Part shown: in pieces, positions 50,440 to 64,000 of the stretch
Position numbering within the stretch: the first letter of the stretch is position 1
How the letters are laid out: each line of letters opens with the position of its first letter
Source: Mallotus nudiflorus
Lineage: Eukaryota > Streptophyta > Magnoliopsida > Malpighiales > Euphorbiaceae
NCBI GenBank assembly: GCA_947683625.1
Contig: CANTUR010000037.1
Span: 1,240,001 to 1,304,000, forward strand
Reading direction: 5' to 3'
Length of the DNA: 64,000 nt
The notes under the pieces: generated by a model
Database searches by the model: none
The model's input: only the letters and a program-made list of their open reading frames with translations
Told to the model about the DNA's origin: nothing
Made by a program: the position numbers and the translations under genes

Positions 50440-50755
50440 GTCTGGCATTTTGAGAAGACCATCATTTATTTAGTGAAATCAGCATACAGCCTCCTCCAAA
50501 GCAATCAGGTTCACTCCTCCTCCTCTTCTAGTTATAATTCTAAATGCTGGAAACAAATTTGGTCTCTCAAAGCCCCTCCCAAAATCAAGAATTTCATAAG
50601 GAGATGTATGAGGAGGAATGTTGTGCCAACAGGGGAAGGGCTCCTGCGTAGAGGATGCCAACTTAATCCAACCTGCCCTAGGTGTTTCCAGTTTATTGAA
50701 ACATTAGAGCATATGCTCTTTCTTGCTATCACTCGAAGCTTATTTATTTGCTAGT
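50440..50755 (+). pseudogene. LINE zinc-binding reverse-transcriptase region
   Basis: MKSAYSLLQ, then WKQIWSLKAPPKIKNFIRRC, NVVPTGEGLLRRGC, PTCPRCFQFIETLEHMLF. The C-x2-C followed by E-x2-H arrangement is that of the zf-RVT domain common in plant LINE proteins. Confidence 0.85.
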
Positions 50756-51063
50756 CCTGTTGGTTATATGCCAAGCTCTCTAGGATTTAACTCTTTTGCT
50801 GACTGGTAGTTGGGAATTTTAATGCTAAATGAGAGTGGCCATTTGGATACTCTTAGCCTAATTGCAAGTATTTATTGGTTGATGTGGAAGGCTAGGAACA
50901 ACTTCATCTTTAATGGAAAAAGAGATGATAAAAAATTGATAGTTGAAAGGATTAAAGGGTGGTGGCTATCTATGAATTCCTTTAACCTTCCCTCATTAAC
51001 TGTACAAACTAGCGTCCAACAACCTTAAATTCAGCAAATTAGCAAGCTCCGCTGGAAGGTGTT

Positions 51064-51514
51064 TTGAAAATCAATTGTGATGCCTCCTTTAATTGCATCA
51101 ATCATAGCTGTAGGACTGCTTTTATTTGCCGAAACTCTGGAGGTCAGGTTATCTATGTTAGCTCTCTTAGGGCTCACAGCCACTCTACCCTCCAAGCCGA
51201 GCCGTTGGCATTACGGGAAAGCCTCAAAATCTCCCTTAACTTTCCTGGTCAACGTTTCTTGGGGGAGTCGAATTGTCAAAATGATATGCTTTGTTGTCTC
51301 TCTTCAGCTCATAAAAGTCCCATGGGAAGCTATTGCTCTAGTTGAAGATACTAAGCAGATATTAGCCACCAACACAAGGCTTCAAATTCAGTTCATTCCT
51401 AGATCTGCAAACAACATTGCAAACTGGCTAACTAAATGCCATGGTAGTGCGCTAATGTTAGATCAATGTTTCAATGTTCATCCTCAATTGCAAGCGTTGT
51501 TTTATTCAGATTAA
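51064..51514 (+). pseudogene. LINE RNase H domain
   Basis: KINCDASFNCINHSCRTAFI (first catalytic Asp), QAEPLALRESLKISL (catalytic Glu), then ESNCQNDM, where active copies have an Asp in ESD; here it is Asn. After a frame shift IPRSANNIANWLTKC matches the C-terminal end of the domain. Confidence 0.82.
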
Positions 51515-51729
51515 CGTTGTAATGGCTTTCTTAATTAATTAATTTTGTCTTATTGTTAAAAAAAATATAATAAGAGAATTTTTTTTCAAAAATACAATTG
51601 ATTTTTTTAAAAAAATATAATATTTAACTAAAATTTTTCAAAATACAATATTATTCTTTTATGTACAAATATGTAAAAACTTAACAATAACCACCACCAC
51701 TAACAATAAACACCACCACCACTAATAAC

Positions 51730-51990
51730 TATAAGGATTTGTTTGGTTCATATGAATTCCATAAAATTTTGTGAAATTCATTTGTAAATCAAAGTAATTG
51801 TGTTTAGTTTAAATGAAAACTTTATAAAATTCTTGTTGAATTCCAACTTTTAATTTTATAAAATTATTTGAAACTAAATCAATTCTTATTATTGAAGTAC
51901 GTTTGATTTAAATGAATTTGCAATTCACTTGGAAATGAATTTTATTTGGAAATGAAATGAATTATGTGGTGGAATTGAACCAAATGAGGG
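51730..51990. mobile_element. possible small MITE
   Basis: The ends are loosely inverted: ggatttgtttggttcatatg and, reversed from the right, cctcatttggttcaattcc, with AATTC-rich sub-repeats between. The length of about 260 bp suits a MITE. No clean TSD. Confidence 0.4.
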
Positions 51991-51999
51991 TAAACCATA

Positions 52000-52980
52000 C
52001 AACAACTCATAAAAATCAGAAAACAACCATAAAACAGTAATAACCAAATAACAATATAACAACAACACTTCAACAACCAAAAAAATAAACAAATAACATC
52101 AAAATAATCTCACAACAGACCTTCAACAATCAGAAATTTCAAAAAAGTAAAATATAAATCTTCATCAACCAAAAAAAAAAAAACCAAACAACTTTGAAAT
52201 AATCTCACAACAACCCTTCAACAATTAATTAAAAAAACCAACTCTTGTACAACTAAAAAACAAAGAACAACTACAAAATAACCTCACAAAAACTAGAAAA
52301 TAAACATAAAACTACAATAATCTGACAACAACCAATCAAAAACCATAAAACAATAACATGGCAACAACATTCAATTTCTAAAAACAACAAATAACATCAA
52401 AAGAACCTCATAATAACCCTTCAACAATCGAAAAGCAATAAACAACTACAAGACAACCTTACTAAAATTATAAAACAACCAAAAAACAACAACAACAATT
52501 CAATAACGACTCTTCAACAAACAAAAAATAACAACTTAAGAATAACCCTTCAGAAACCAAAAACGACAAATAACATCAAAACAACATCACAACAACCTCA
52601 AAAGAACCCCCCCCCCCCCCATCCCCCCAAACACAAAGACCGAAAAACAACAAACAACTACAGACAACCTCACAAAAACTTTAAAAAAACAAAGCATAAA
52701 TCATCAACAACAACTTAATAACAACCTAACAATGACCTTTCAATAATCGAAAACAACAACAAATACTATCAAAGCATACACACTCATAGAATTAACAAAA
52801 ACCATGAATAAGTCTTTTCAAGAAAAAAAAAAAGAACAATGAATTAGCAAAAACCTATTAACACTTATAGCACCAAAAACACAAATCCAAAAGTAAAAAG
52901 AAAAAAAAAACAGAACTAAAAAATTATCAAAGTATCAAGAACCAAAAAGAAGAAAATTTAACCCAAATTCATTACAATTC
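52000..52980. other. A/C-rich low-complexity stretch with a C14 run
   Basis: Long run of imperfect AACAACAA and ACAACCATAAAAC words, almost no G. It contains an uninterrupted C14 at 52607-52620, followed by atcccccc. No coding potential. Confidence 0.8.
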
Positions 52981-52995
52981 TTGATAATTTGTAAC

Positions 52996-53886
52996 TACGG
53001 CTAAGCATGGGTCTTGGAGAAATTAGACTGTCCTGAAAAACTGAACCGAAAATATTCGTTGACCATTTTACTTTTTCCGAACCAAACTATCCTAAAAAAT
53101 TTTATTGGGATGGGTTTGAAAATTTTGAATTCTTCAAACTGAAATCTATCCCAAATTGCTCCGAATTATATTGATCCGAAGAACCAAAACTAGGACCGAT
53201 AATTTAATAGAATTAGAGTTATATATTGTAAAGATTCACATTTTATTATAAAGATGTTTACAAAAATTGTGTTCAACTTATTAATGTTGAACGTACAAAT
53301 TTAACATATAATCTAAAATAATGTCATTTTAATTATTTAAAATAACAAATTTCACACATCAATCAAATAATGTTAAACACAAAAAAAATATTAAATTAGT
53401 AAATAGCATTAGAATATTATAGTACAATTTATTTTGAAATATTTAAATTCACCTTCAATAAAAAAAAATTGTAATATTATATACTATTTTAACAGCTATG
53501 GTGTTGTTCTTATTAATTTATGATATATATTATTTATATAAATTTTATACAAAAAATATAATAAATGTATGGCATATTAGAGTGTATTATATAAAATTTT
53601 TATAGTAAAAAACAATGATAAATAAAACTATAAAAACCATTTAACTTTATGATAAAATTATGAAATGATTCGTTGTTTAATAGTTCAATTGATATATCTT
53701 TATTTATTTTTAAATTGGAGAAAAAATAATATTCAAACCGAATTGAACCAAAAATTTTAATTTTCAAATTGAACTTAATCGAAAATATAAAGCAATTATA
53801 GAGCCTTAATTTTTAAATCTTCGATATTTTGGAGTAATTCTGGAGAATTGTATTCTTTGAACCGAATTGGACCGTGCACACCCCTA
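52996..53886. mobile_element. non-autonomous hAT element, 891 bp
   Basis: Begins TACGGCTAAGCATGGGTC and ends, reversed, TAGGGGTGTGCACGGTCC: hAT-type ends. Flanked by an exact 8-bp duplication TTTGTAAC (52988-52995 and 53887-53894), the hallmark length for hAT. Near both ends are ccgaac and gaaccgaa words, typical sub-terminal repeats of this family. The interior is AT-rich without a frame. Confidence 0.9.
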
Positions 53887-53934
53887 TTTGTAACCTTCTA
53901 AATATAGCTTTCTCTTACTTTCTCATGGGTTCTT

Positions 53935-53970
<36 letters not shown>

Positions 53971-55518
53971 GGGATAAGGTACATTTTGGCTCCTAACATA
54001 TATCCCGAGGTGCACCTAAGTACTTGAACTAAATTTTGACTCATTTAAATTGAAAATTCAAGTTTTATTGAACTTCAAGCCCTTCTCTTAACAACAGTCT
54101 ATTCCATCTACTCTATCACTATTATATGCCCTTAAAATTGGGCCACATAAGTAATACCAACATGGGAATTATATCTCGTAACATCGTGACACTAGCATCA
54201 AATTCAATCAACCTGTAAATGACAAGCATTGAGGATAACAACTTACTTCCAAAGTCAAAAGGAATTGAAGCAATAATTTGGTCATTGTGCATATGGTAAC
54301 TTGCACGGATTCATAATCAGTGTAGAAAATCAACTACCAACTAAACATTGAAATGATTGCGAAGGAACACTATATAAAAGAAAAATGAATTCCAACATTC
54401 TTACACCATAAGAATGGAGAATGCCGATTGCAAGAGTAAATGATGATAGTCTGACTGAAGAATATTAATAAAGTATAAAGAATTATTGCTATACAACCCA
54501 TTTTCATAGGGTTCCTTCTAATTCTCAAGCTTAGGCTCCCTTACAACTTAGCACAAATTGTGCAACACACAACATGCAATAATGATTTTTTGGTAGCAGT
54601 AAATCATTTGAGTTCGAACTATCAAAGTACGATTTAGGCAGCGATGATTTTGCCGATGCAGGCTAACCAAAGATTATATCTGAGAGGACATTACTATAAT
54701 CGCCGAGGAGAGTTAAGTAATTCATTGCGTATGTTGTTAATTAATGAATATCTGCACCTAGAACTCAAGTTTTTTATGAGTCTTTTTTGGACGCTTGACT
54801 CAAAATCTAAAAACATTATGAGGATTGATTAACTGAGTTTCACTTGTGAAATAAGAGCTTGTGATTTTATTGCTAAAATTGATTCAAAGGAGAAATTTGA
54901 TTCGATTTCCATCCAATTTCCTTATATTACTATACACATATCCAATACGCCAAATATCTTCTTCAATGGTGATTTCTTGTATTTGGCTATGAGTTTAGGG
55001 AATCCAAAGAGGAGGAGAGCTCCTTCTTTAGATATTTCAAAAAAGCAGGATTCTCTTATGGAATCAAAGGTTGCAAACACATGGTCGTAGCAAATTCTTT
55101 CACCCATGAAGGGTGTTCTTATGGAGATCTTTACCACTTCTAACCATTTCTTGATTTTCAAATCAAGTGCTTCCCAATCCATTTTTTTTTTGTAGAGGAG
55201 GAGAAGGAATAAGAGAGGAGAGACGATGGTTTTAATGTTATTTATTTATTAATAAATATTGAAGAATAAAAAAAGATGAAGAAGAGGGTTATGATGATGA
55301 TATTGTCAAATGAAGTAGATGAAAAAGAAAAAGAGGGTTTTTGTTGCCTACGTGGCTGAACTTTAAGGGCATATAATGGTGATACAGTAAATGAAATAGA
55401 CTGCCATTAAGAGAAGGGCCTAAAGTTCAATAAAACTTGAATTTTCAGTTTAAGTGAGCCAAAATTTAGTTCAATTGCTTAAGTGCACCTCGAGGTATAC
55501 TTTAGGGGCCAAAATGTA
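53971..55518. mobile_element. Pack-MULE-like element carrying an EXO70 fragment
   Basis: Inverted ends of about 170-185 bp: 53971-54155 against 55350-55518 reversed, sharing tacattttggc, cgaggtgcac, aaattttg, aaaattcaagttttattgaa, gcccttctcttaa and catatgcccttaa-like words. Both sides abut TA dinucleotide runs, so the TSD cannot be read. Between the ends lies a plant gene piece on the minus strand (separate entry). Long TIRs plus a captured exon-like fragment are the Pack-MULE pattern. Transposase is absent. Confidence 0.78.
54700..55182 (-). pseudogene. EXO70 (exocyst subunit) fragment inside the MULE
   Basis: 55182-54922 is open: MDWEALDLKIKKWLEVVKIS, then TPFMGERICYDHVF, DSIRESCFFEISKEGALLL, KKIFGVLDM. 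After a frame shift: SNFSFESILAIKSQALISQV, then a stop, FLDFESSVQKRLIK, YSLINNIRNEL. This follows the order of the plant EXO70 middle/C-terminal region (ALDLKI..W, SIRESCF, ILDM, SQA.ISLVKL, DFES.IQK). EXO70 tethers secretory vesicles to the plasma membrane. Here it is a partial, broken copy with no intron, cut at both ends by the transposon. Confidence 0.8.
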
Positions 55519-55519
55519 T

Positions 55520-55605
55520 GTATATATATATATTACACTGATAAGACGGTGATATTGTCAAATGAAGGATATGGAAAGGAAAAATGGGGTTTTTGTTGCC
55601 TACAT
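55520..55605. repeat. fragment of a second MULE terminal region
   Basis: gatattgtcaaatgaagga and tttttgttgcctac at 55550-55603 repeat 55300-55351 in the same orientation. It stops where hAT-like ends begin at 55606. Confidence 0.65.
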
Positions 55606-59304
<3,699 letters not shown>

Positions 59305-60352
59305 CTATATAAAGAATATGCAAGCAAAACAAAAGTAGTCAAAATGTATCAGAGCCAATGCAAGCATTAATGACAACAAGCAATCAGTAATCACAATATA
59401 ATAGTTATCACATCATAACAGGCAAGCAGTAATCACAACAAGTACTGTATCATTATTTTACAACAAGCAAAAATAAAAATTAATTAATTAAAAACTCAAA
59501 CATATAAATATTTTCAAGTATAACAAAAAAAATTTTAATTTTTTTTATTAGTATAGAAATTATTGTAATAATAAAAATACTTTATTATAATAAATTATTA
59601 GTTATATTATTATTATTTTAATAATAATGCTACATTGTTAGTAGAAATAAATTATTTTTAAATAATCCAATTACTTTTTTAATTTAATCATCAAATTAAA
59701 TTAGTAGTAAAAAAATTATTTTTAAACTATTTTTTACTAATAATAATTTTACATAAACTACTCATTGGAGAGCAACACATGCATGTACACGGCTGAGTTG
59801 AGTGTATTTGATGTATCTAAAATAAATAATTTTTAAAGTATTTATAAACTCTTTAAAAATAATTTTACACCTTAAATAAAATTTTTAAAAATAAAGAATC
59901 AATTAATTAAAATGAGCATATTGAATTCTAAAATATATAAATTTTAGTTGTATAAAAATAAAAATAAAAATAAAATATTTTTTATCATTCATATTTCTAG
60001 AATTAACTTTAATATCAGATAAGTGTATATATATATAATTTTTTTTTGGTACACTGTTTTTTAGCAAAAATTTTTAAATTTAGTCACTTTTTTCCTCTTC
60101 AATTTTAGCATTTTTGTATCTCACTGTCTTTTTCTATTTGGCCAAAAAAAAAAGCACTGTATTTTTTTTTAATTTTTATTTTCAATTTTACATTCTGGTT
60201 TTCTAATCTCTATTGTTTTCTCCAAATAAATCAGAAATCTCTATAAATTTTTGTCTTCTCTCAAACCCTTTTTTTTTTTTCTCAATCTCTGTCATCTATC
60301 AAAGAACCATTTCATCAAATAGATCTAAACAATAGTGAAGTTACTCATGAGT
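59305..60352. other. AT-rich spacer right of the hAT transposase
   Basis: Non-coding. 59500-60050 is nearly pure A/T. 60160-60350 is T/C-rich with many short T runs. It may be the upstream region of the hAT transposase. I see no features I can name. Confidence 0.4.
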
Positions 60353-60353
60353 T

Positions 60354-60402
<49 letters not shown>
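60353..60402. repeat. (CA)n(TA)n microsatellite
   Basis: CA run followed by TA run, ending exactly where the MULE-type terminal sequence begins. Confidence 0.95.
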
Positions 60403-60585
60403 GATAAGTACATTTGGCTTCTAAAGTATATCCCGAGGCGCACTTAAGCAACTAAACTAAATTTTAACTCATTTAAACTGAAAATTTAAATTTTAAAGAA
60501 CTTCAGGCCCTTCTTTTAATGGCAGTCTATCCCATCTAATGTATCACCATTATATGCCTTTAAAGTTGGCCACATATGCTAGGGG
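60403..60585. repeat. third copy of the MULE-type terminal repeat
   Basis: gataagtacatttggcttct, then cccgaggcgcacttaagcaa, aggcccttcttttaatggca and accattatatgcctttaaag match the left terminal repeat at 53971-54155. The homology stops at ccacata, six bases before the hAT-like end at 60592. No partner in inverted orientation follows. Confidence 0.75.
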
Positions 60586-60591
60586 AGAGCA

Positions 60592-61074
60592 TTAACTAAC
60601 CGAACCGCCTAAATCGGACTGAACTGAGTCAAAATTCATTGTTGACTCGATAATTGATTAGTGGTGAGTGGTGGTTCGGTTATGGTAAATGAAAAAAATT
60701 GAGCATTAGTTTACAATTTGATTAGAGTGTTAAAGTAACCGAACCAACCAAAAAACCAAACCACCATTTAAAAGGTCATAAAACTACATCCTTTTTATAC
60801 ATACATAACCCTAACCCTAAAAATATTAACCCTCCCTATAAAAGCCTCACATTTACTCCCTCTCTTATTTTTCGCCGCCCCTTCTTTGCCACTCTCGAAC
60901 CTTCTAGTCTCATTTTCTCTCTTCTACTAACTTTAGACCTTAACTCAGTAACCCTTCTTATCGCCGCTATTCTTTTGTCTTCTCCGTTCAAGGTTTGTCT
61001 CTTCCCTTACTCTAATATAAACCTCTTCTCTATCTGTGTTATGTTCCCTCTTTCTTATCTCTATACTCTATATG

Positions 61075-61112
<38 letters not shown>

Positions 61113-61140
61113 TAGAGACTAATACTTTATAATTTAAATG
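60592..61140 (+). mobile_element. 5' end of a second hAT-like element
   Basis: Starts TAGGGGAGAGCATTAACTAACC with several aaccgaacc repeats, as hAT ends do. After 200 bp comes a promoter-like region: cataaccctaaccctaa (two telo-box words) and ccctccctataaaagcc (TATA box at about 60834), then a C/T-rich leader (60850-61020) with ggtttgtctc that could be a splice donor, and a (CT)n run at 61076-61114. This arrangement is common at the 5' ends of plant BED-type hAT elements. No transposase frame follows within the window. Confidence 0.5.
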
Positions 61141-61867
61141 TTTCCTTCCAATCTCTTTAACTCAGTGTTTGTTCTATAAAAAAATTAATTATTTTTTGCT
61201 TTGTTCTTGTTTTTGTTACTATCAGTGTTCAAAAGTTAACATTGACAGTGATGAAATCAACATGCAAGGGCCTTTAGTTGCTAGATCAATTAGATGTGGT
61301 AATGATCTAGTTAGATTTAAAGGTTCTGTCAATTTTTTGGGTATTTTGTTATCAAATTTTATTAGATGTTGTATTTGTTCTTTGATTTTGTGCATGTGCT
61401 GTTGGTGAATCAATTGTTTTGGTTGGATCTCTGAAGTGTTTTTTTGATCTTATGAAGAGATCTTAATGGTGGAAGCCCCAAATTTTTAGATTTGACCATC
61501 GATTGATTATTTTGGTAGAAGTTGCATAATTTCAAAACAAATCGAGTCAGAGCTACATTTAAAGACACATCATTTAAAAGGTAAACTTTTTAATATGGTG
61601 TTTAAGCCTTTAAATCTCATGTTGCTAAATCTTTTTTACTTGATCTTGGTGTTTTTGTTTCTGTAAAAATTGTTACAAATATATGTTTGTTATTGTGATT
61701 TATCAAAAATTCATTTATACTTTGATTTTCATAACATTTATTAATAATAGATTTTTAGTTTTGACACATCTGCATATTAAATATATAAAGCGGTAAAATT
61801 TATCATTTATTTAACAGTTGAAGACAATACAACTAAAATAAAATAAATTATGCTTTATATATATATA
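61141..61867. other. spacer, no clear gene
   Basis: The 79-codon plus frame at 61169-61408 and its minus-strand mirror match nothing I know. Composition is less extreme than the surroundings, so it could belong to the hAT-like leader/intron region. Confidence 0.35.
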
Positions 61868-62139
61868 TAATCTTTATTAGTACATCTCATTTATTATATT
61901 TATAATATGTATTAGTGAAATTATTTTATATTAAATTTTTAAACAATAATTAAATGTATATTTTTTTACATTCTCTTAAAAAATTGTATATTTTTACATT
62001 TAAATTAATATATATAAAATATATTAATTTATAAATAAATATTTTGTTATCATAGTATTTTTTTTGTGATTTTATTTTAGAAATTACATAAGTCATTGGA
62101 TTGATTTTTAACAATATGTCATTCATCTAATGATAAAAA

Positions 62140-62214
<75 letters not shown>

Positions 62215-62393
62215 TAATCTTTACTAGTAAATCTCATTCATTATATTTATAATATGTTTTAGTGAAATTATTTTATATTAAATTTTTAAACAATATTTAA
62301 ATGTATATTTTTACATTTAAATTAACATATATAAAATATTAATTTATAAATAATATTTTGTTATCATAGTATTTTTTATGATTTTATTTTGAA
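61868..62393. repeat. about 200-bp direct duplication around a (TA)n core
   Basis: 61868-62083 and 62213-62393 share ataatcttta, ctcattnattatatttataa, attattttatattaaatttt and gttatcatagtatttttt in the same order. Between them lies a TA run at about 62140-62212. Confidence 0.85.
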
Positions 62394-62960
62394 TGATAGA
62401 TTTAAAAATATTAAGAAAAAGTAAATTTGATGGCTGTCAGTTGCCTTATTTTGAGAGTGGCTCAATTTTTAAATTTACTTTTCCTTAAGTTTTCTCAAAT
62501 TTATCATTAGATAAATAAAACATCATTAAAAATCAATTTAAAGGCTTATATTATTTTTATAATAAAATCATAAAAAACATACTATTATAATAAAAGTATA
62601 TATTTATTTTCATTGAAAAATATGTTTTTTAATTAAATACGTATATTGTAGCTATTTACATTTTTAGGTATTTTTAATTATATCTAATATATATTATTGA
62701 TATATATAAGTATGAATCATATATATTTTCATTAAAAATAAATTATTTTCAAATTTTATATATGCTCAATTTTTAAAAAGTATCATAAAAAATTATTATA
62801 TTAAATAAATATTAATTTTATAATAGAGAATTGTAATATGAAAACTGTTTTTGTATTTTTTTTTAATAATATATATGGATCATTGCATTGATTTTTAATT
62901 AAATGTTATTTATCTAACAAAAACTTTAGAAAACTTAAGAAATTTATTTTGTCTTCAATT
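62380..62960. repeat. palindromic AT-rich cluster
   Basis: Left arm atagtattttttatgatttt, aatgatagattt, taagaaaaagtaaattt; right arm, reversed, atagtatgttttttatgatt, aatgataaattt, taaggaaaagtaaattt. The arms enclose a 50-bp loop (gatggctgtcagttgcctta). Related words recur at 62095 and 62890 (attgatttttaa, atttatctaa). This may be a degenerate MITE. No TSD read. Confidence 0.6.
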
Positions 62961-63016
62961 AATGAATAAAACTGATAATAATAATAATAATAAATAGAAA
63001 GGAATCACTAATTAAA

Positions 63017-63697
63017 TGTTGGGTGGGTCTCAGACCCACAAAACCACAAAACTTAATTTTTTTTAAAAAAAACTTTACTACATCAAATTTCGGTATAGTA
63101 AAAATTGAATATTTTGGTCGACTCTTATGGCCATATATAGCCATCATTTGTAAGTATTTGTGTGTGTGCTGTATAAAGAAAGTCATTCACTTGCAAAATA
63201 GAGAGAATAGTGCATGCAAAAGTGAGTAATATTGTGTGTGTGCAAGCATATATAGAATAAGTAATATTGAGAGCTTTGGTTATAAGCTTGGGTGAGTTTG
63301 ATATTCTCTATTGCGTGTAACAGAGAAAGGGAGTGGAAAAATAAATATTATTTGTGAGCCAATTTATGAGGGTATAAGCCACAAATTAGAGGTTATAATT
63401 TGTAATCCCATTATTTTTTATAGTGGAGGATTTATCTGGACTAGATCCTGTGATTTTTCCTTTACAAGGTTTCAACATAAAAAATATTAGTGTCCTATTT
63501 ATTTTTCTTTCATTTATACGATAAGTTTTTACTGTCTATTTTATTCACTCATTGGCTGGTTTAACTATCTTATTAATTTTATTATTTTAATTTGGAAAGT
63601 TAAGCTGCCTTTATATTACTGTACATACTTCACCACTCTTATTTATTTTTGTAAATCTCATTTATTATCTAATAGAAAAATCTAATTAACCCTAACA
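63017..63697 (+). repeat. 5' LTR of a Ty1/copia element
   Basis: Starts TGTTGGGTGGGTCT and ends CCCTAACA, 681 bp, with TGTT/AACA inverted ends. A TATA-like ctgtataaagaaa is at about 63169. A 17-base hairpin word (gtgggtct, c, agacccac) lies at 63023-63039. The second LTR is outside the window, so no TSD can be read. Confidence 0.82.
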
Positions 63698-63701
63698 AAG
63701 A

Positions 63702-63712
63702 GGTATTAGAGC
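63702..63712 (+). other. copia primer binding site
   Basis: GGTATTAGAGC, four bases after the LTR end, is the TGGTATCAGAGC initiator-Met tRNA site with one C-to-T change inside and a changed first base. Confidence 0.8.
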
Positions 63713-63770
63713 TTAGTTGGTTTAATTTTTTTTTTTTTCTATCTAGATAAAATTGGAGTACACAAGCAAC

Positions 63771-64000
63771 ATGTTCAAACTGACTCCAACAAATTACTTA
63801 GTTTGGAAGTCAATGATGAAGGATCTTTTATACATGAAAGACATGTGGTAGCCTATCAAAACTATTAATGGTGTAGTTATTAGTAACCCAGCAGAAATGA
63901 AAGATGTAGATTGGGAAGTGCTTAATATAAAGTATGCAGCTCAAATCAGACAGTGGATTGATAGGTGCCAAAAAAAAAACTGATGCCTACAAGCTATGGG
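63771..64000 (+). pseudogene. copia gag, N-terminal part (runs off the window)
   Basis: MFKLTPTNYLVWKSMMKDLL, YMKDMW, then a stop, PIKTINGVVIS, MKDVDWEVLNIKYAAQIRQW, IDRC. This matches the copia gag polypeptide start (GTNY..WKSMMEDLL, DW..L..K....IRQW). The in-frame stop after DMW and an A9 run that shifts the frame at about 63970 suggest a dead copy, though the rest lies beyond the window. Confidence 0.8.

Larger units (their letters stand above)
47428..51568 (+). mobile_element. L1-type LINE, near full length, inactivated
   Basis: One ORF2-like polyprotein with many stops and shifts, domains in the expected order: APE-type endonuclease, RT, a zinc-binding region and an RNase H of the type seen in plant L1 elements. 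After the last frame (stop at about 51514) come TTAATTAATTAA and a short A-rich tail (ttaaaaaaaatataataaga) at about 51555-51575. No upstream ORF1 is seen, so the element may be 5'-truncated just before the endonuclease. I could not find a convincing TSD. Confidence 0.88.

Noticed and set aside
54644..54832. 62-codon plus-strand frame inside the Pack-MULE-like element.
   Set aside because: It is the antisense shadow of the EXO70 fragment, which has clear homology on the minus strand.
60806..60822. Telomere-like aaccctaaccctaa.
   Set aside because: Only two units, next to a TATA box at the start of a hAT-like element; this is a telo-box-type promoter word and not an interstitial telomere.

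Overview
This is nuclear DNA of a flowering plant, probably a dicot. It is very AT-rich, has long (TA)n tracts, and holds one intron-rich plant housekeeping gene in a sea of nested plant retrotransposons and DNA transposons. There is no operon structure, and I saw no tRNA, rRNA or CRISPR. Coordinates were read by eye, so element boundaries are good to a few bases only where a target-site duplication (TSD) is quoted.

Layout. 1-23601: two tandem, decayed Ty3/gypsy chromovirus (Tekay/Del-type) copies that share a middle LTR. The first copy (1-2697 plus 15318-16291) was split by a younger 12.6 kb minus-strand Tat/Ogre-type element at 2698-15312. That element has both LTRs, a 5-bp TSD, gag remnants, no visible pol, and a 39-bp minisatellite in its 3' untranslated region. 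The second copy (16292-23601) still has the matching empty site, carries a MITE of its own at 18271-18700, and keeps the integrase end and a full 3' LTR. 23640-23905: relic of an Athila-type gag. 23930-25149: a decayed unknown gene on the minus strand. 25150-28455: AT-rich spacer with a 500-bp Mutator-like MITE, small tandem duplications and the 3' end of another gypsy element. 28455-41860: a minus-strand Athila-like Ty3/gypsy element (protease, RT, RNase H, integrase, then two ATHILA ORF1-like reading frames), split by a 3.2 kb solo LTR at 34291-37501 with a 5-bp TSD.

42918-46994 (minus) is the only apparently intact host gene: a 12-exon RAD17, the checkpoint clamp loader, predicted at 613 residues with all introns GT-AG. 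Head to head with it at 47428-51568 lies a near full-length but inactivated L1-type LINE. 51569-60600 is a DNA-transposon cluster: a possible small MITE, a non-autonomous hAT with 8-bp TSD, a Pack-MULE-like element carrying an EXO70 fragment, and a decayed autonomous-type hAT transposase. 60592-62960 holds the 5' end of another hAT-like element and a palindromic AT-rich cluster. 63017-64000 is the 5' LTR, primer binding site and start of gag of a plus-strand Ty1/copia element that runs off the window.

I found no new biochemical system. The most informative structures are the minisatellite in the Ogre-type 3' UTR, the EXO70 capture, a terminal-repeat family repeatedly found at TA microsatellites, and two built-in empty-site/filled-site comparisons.
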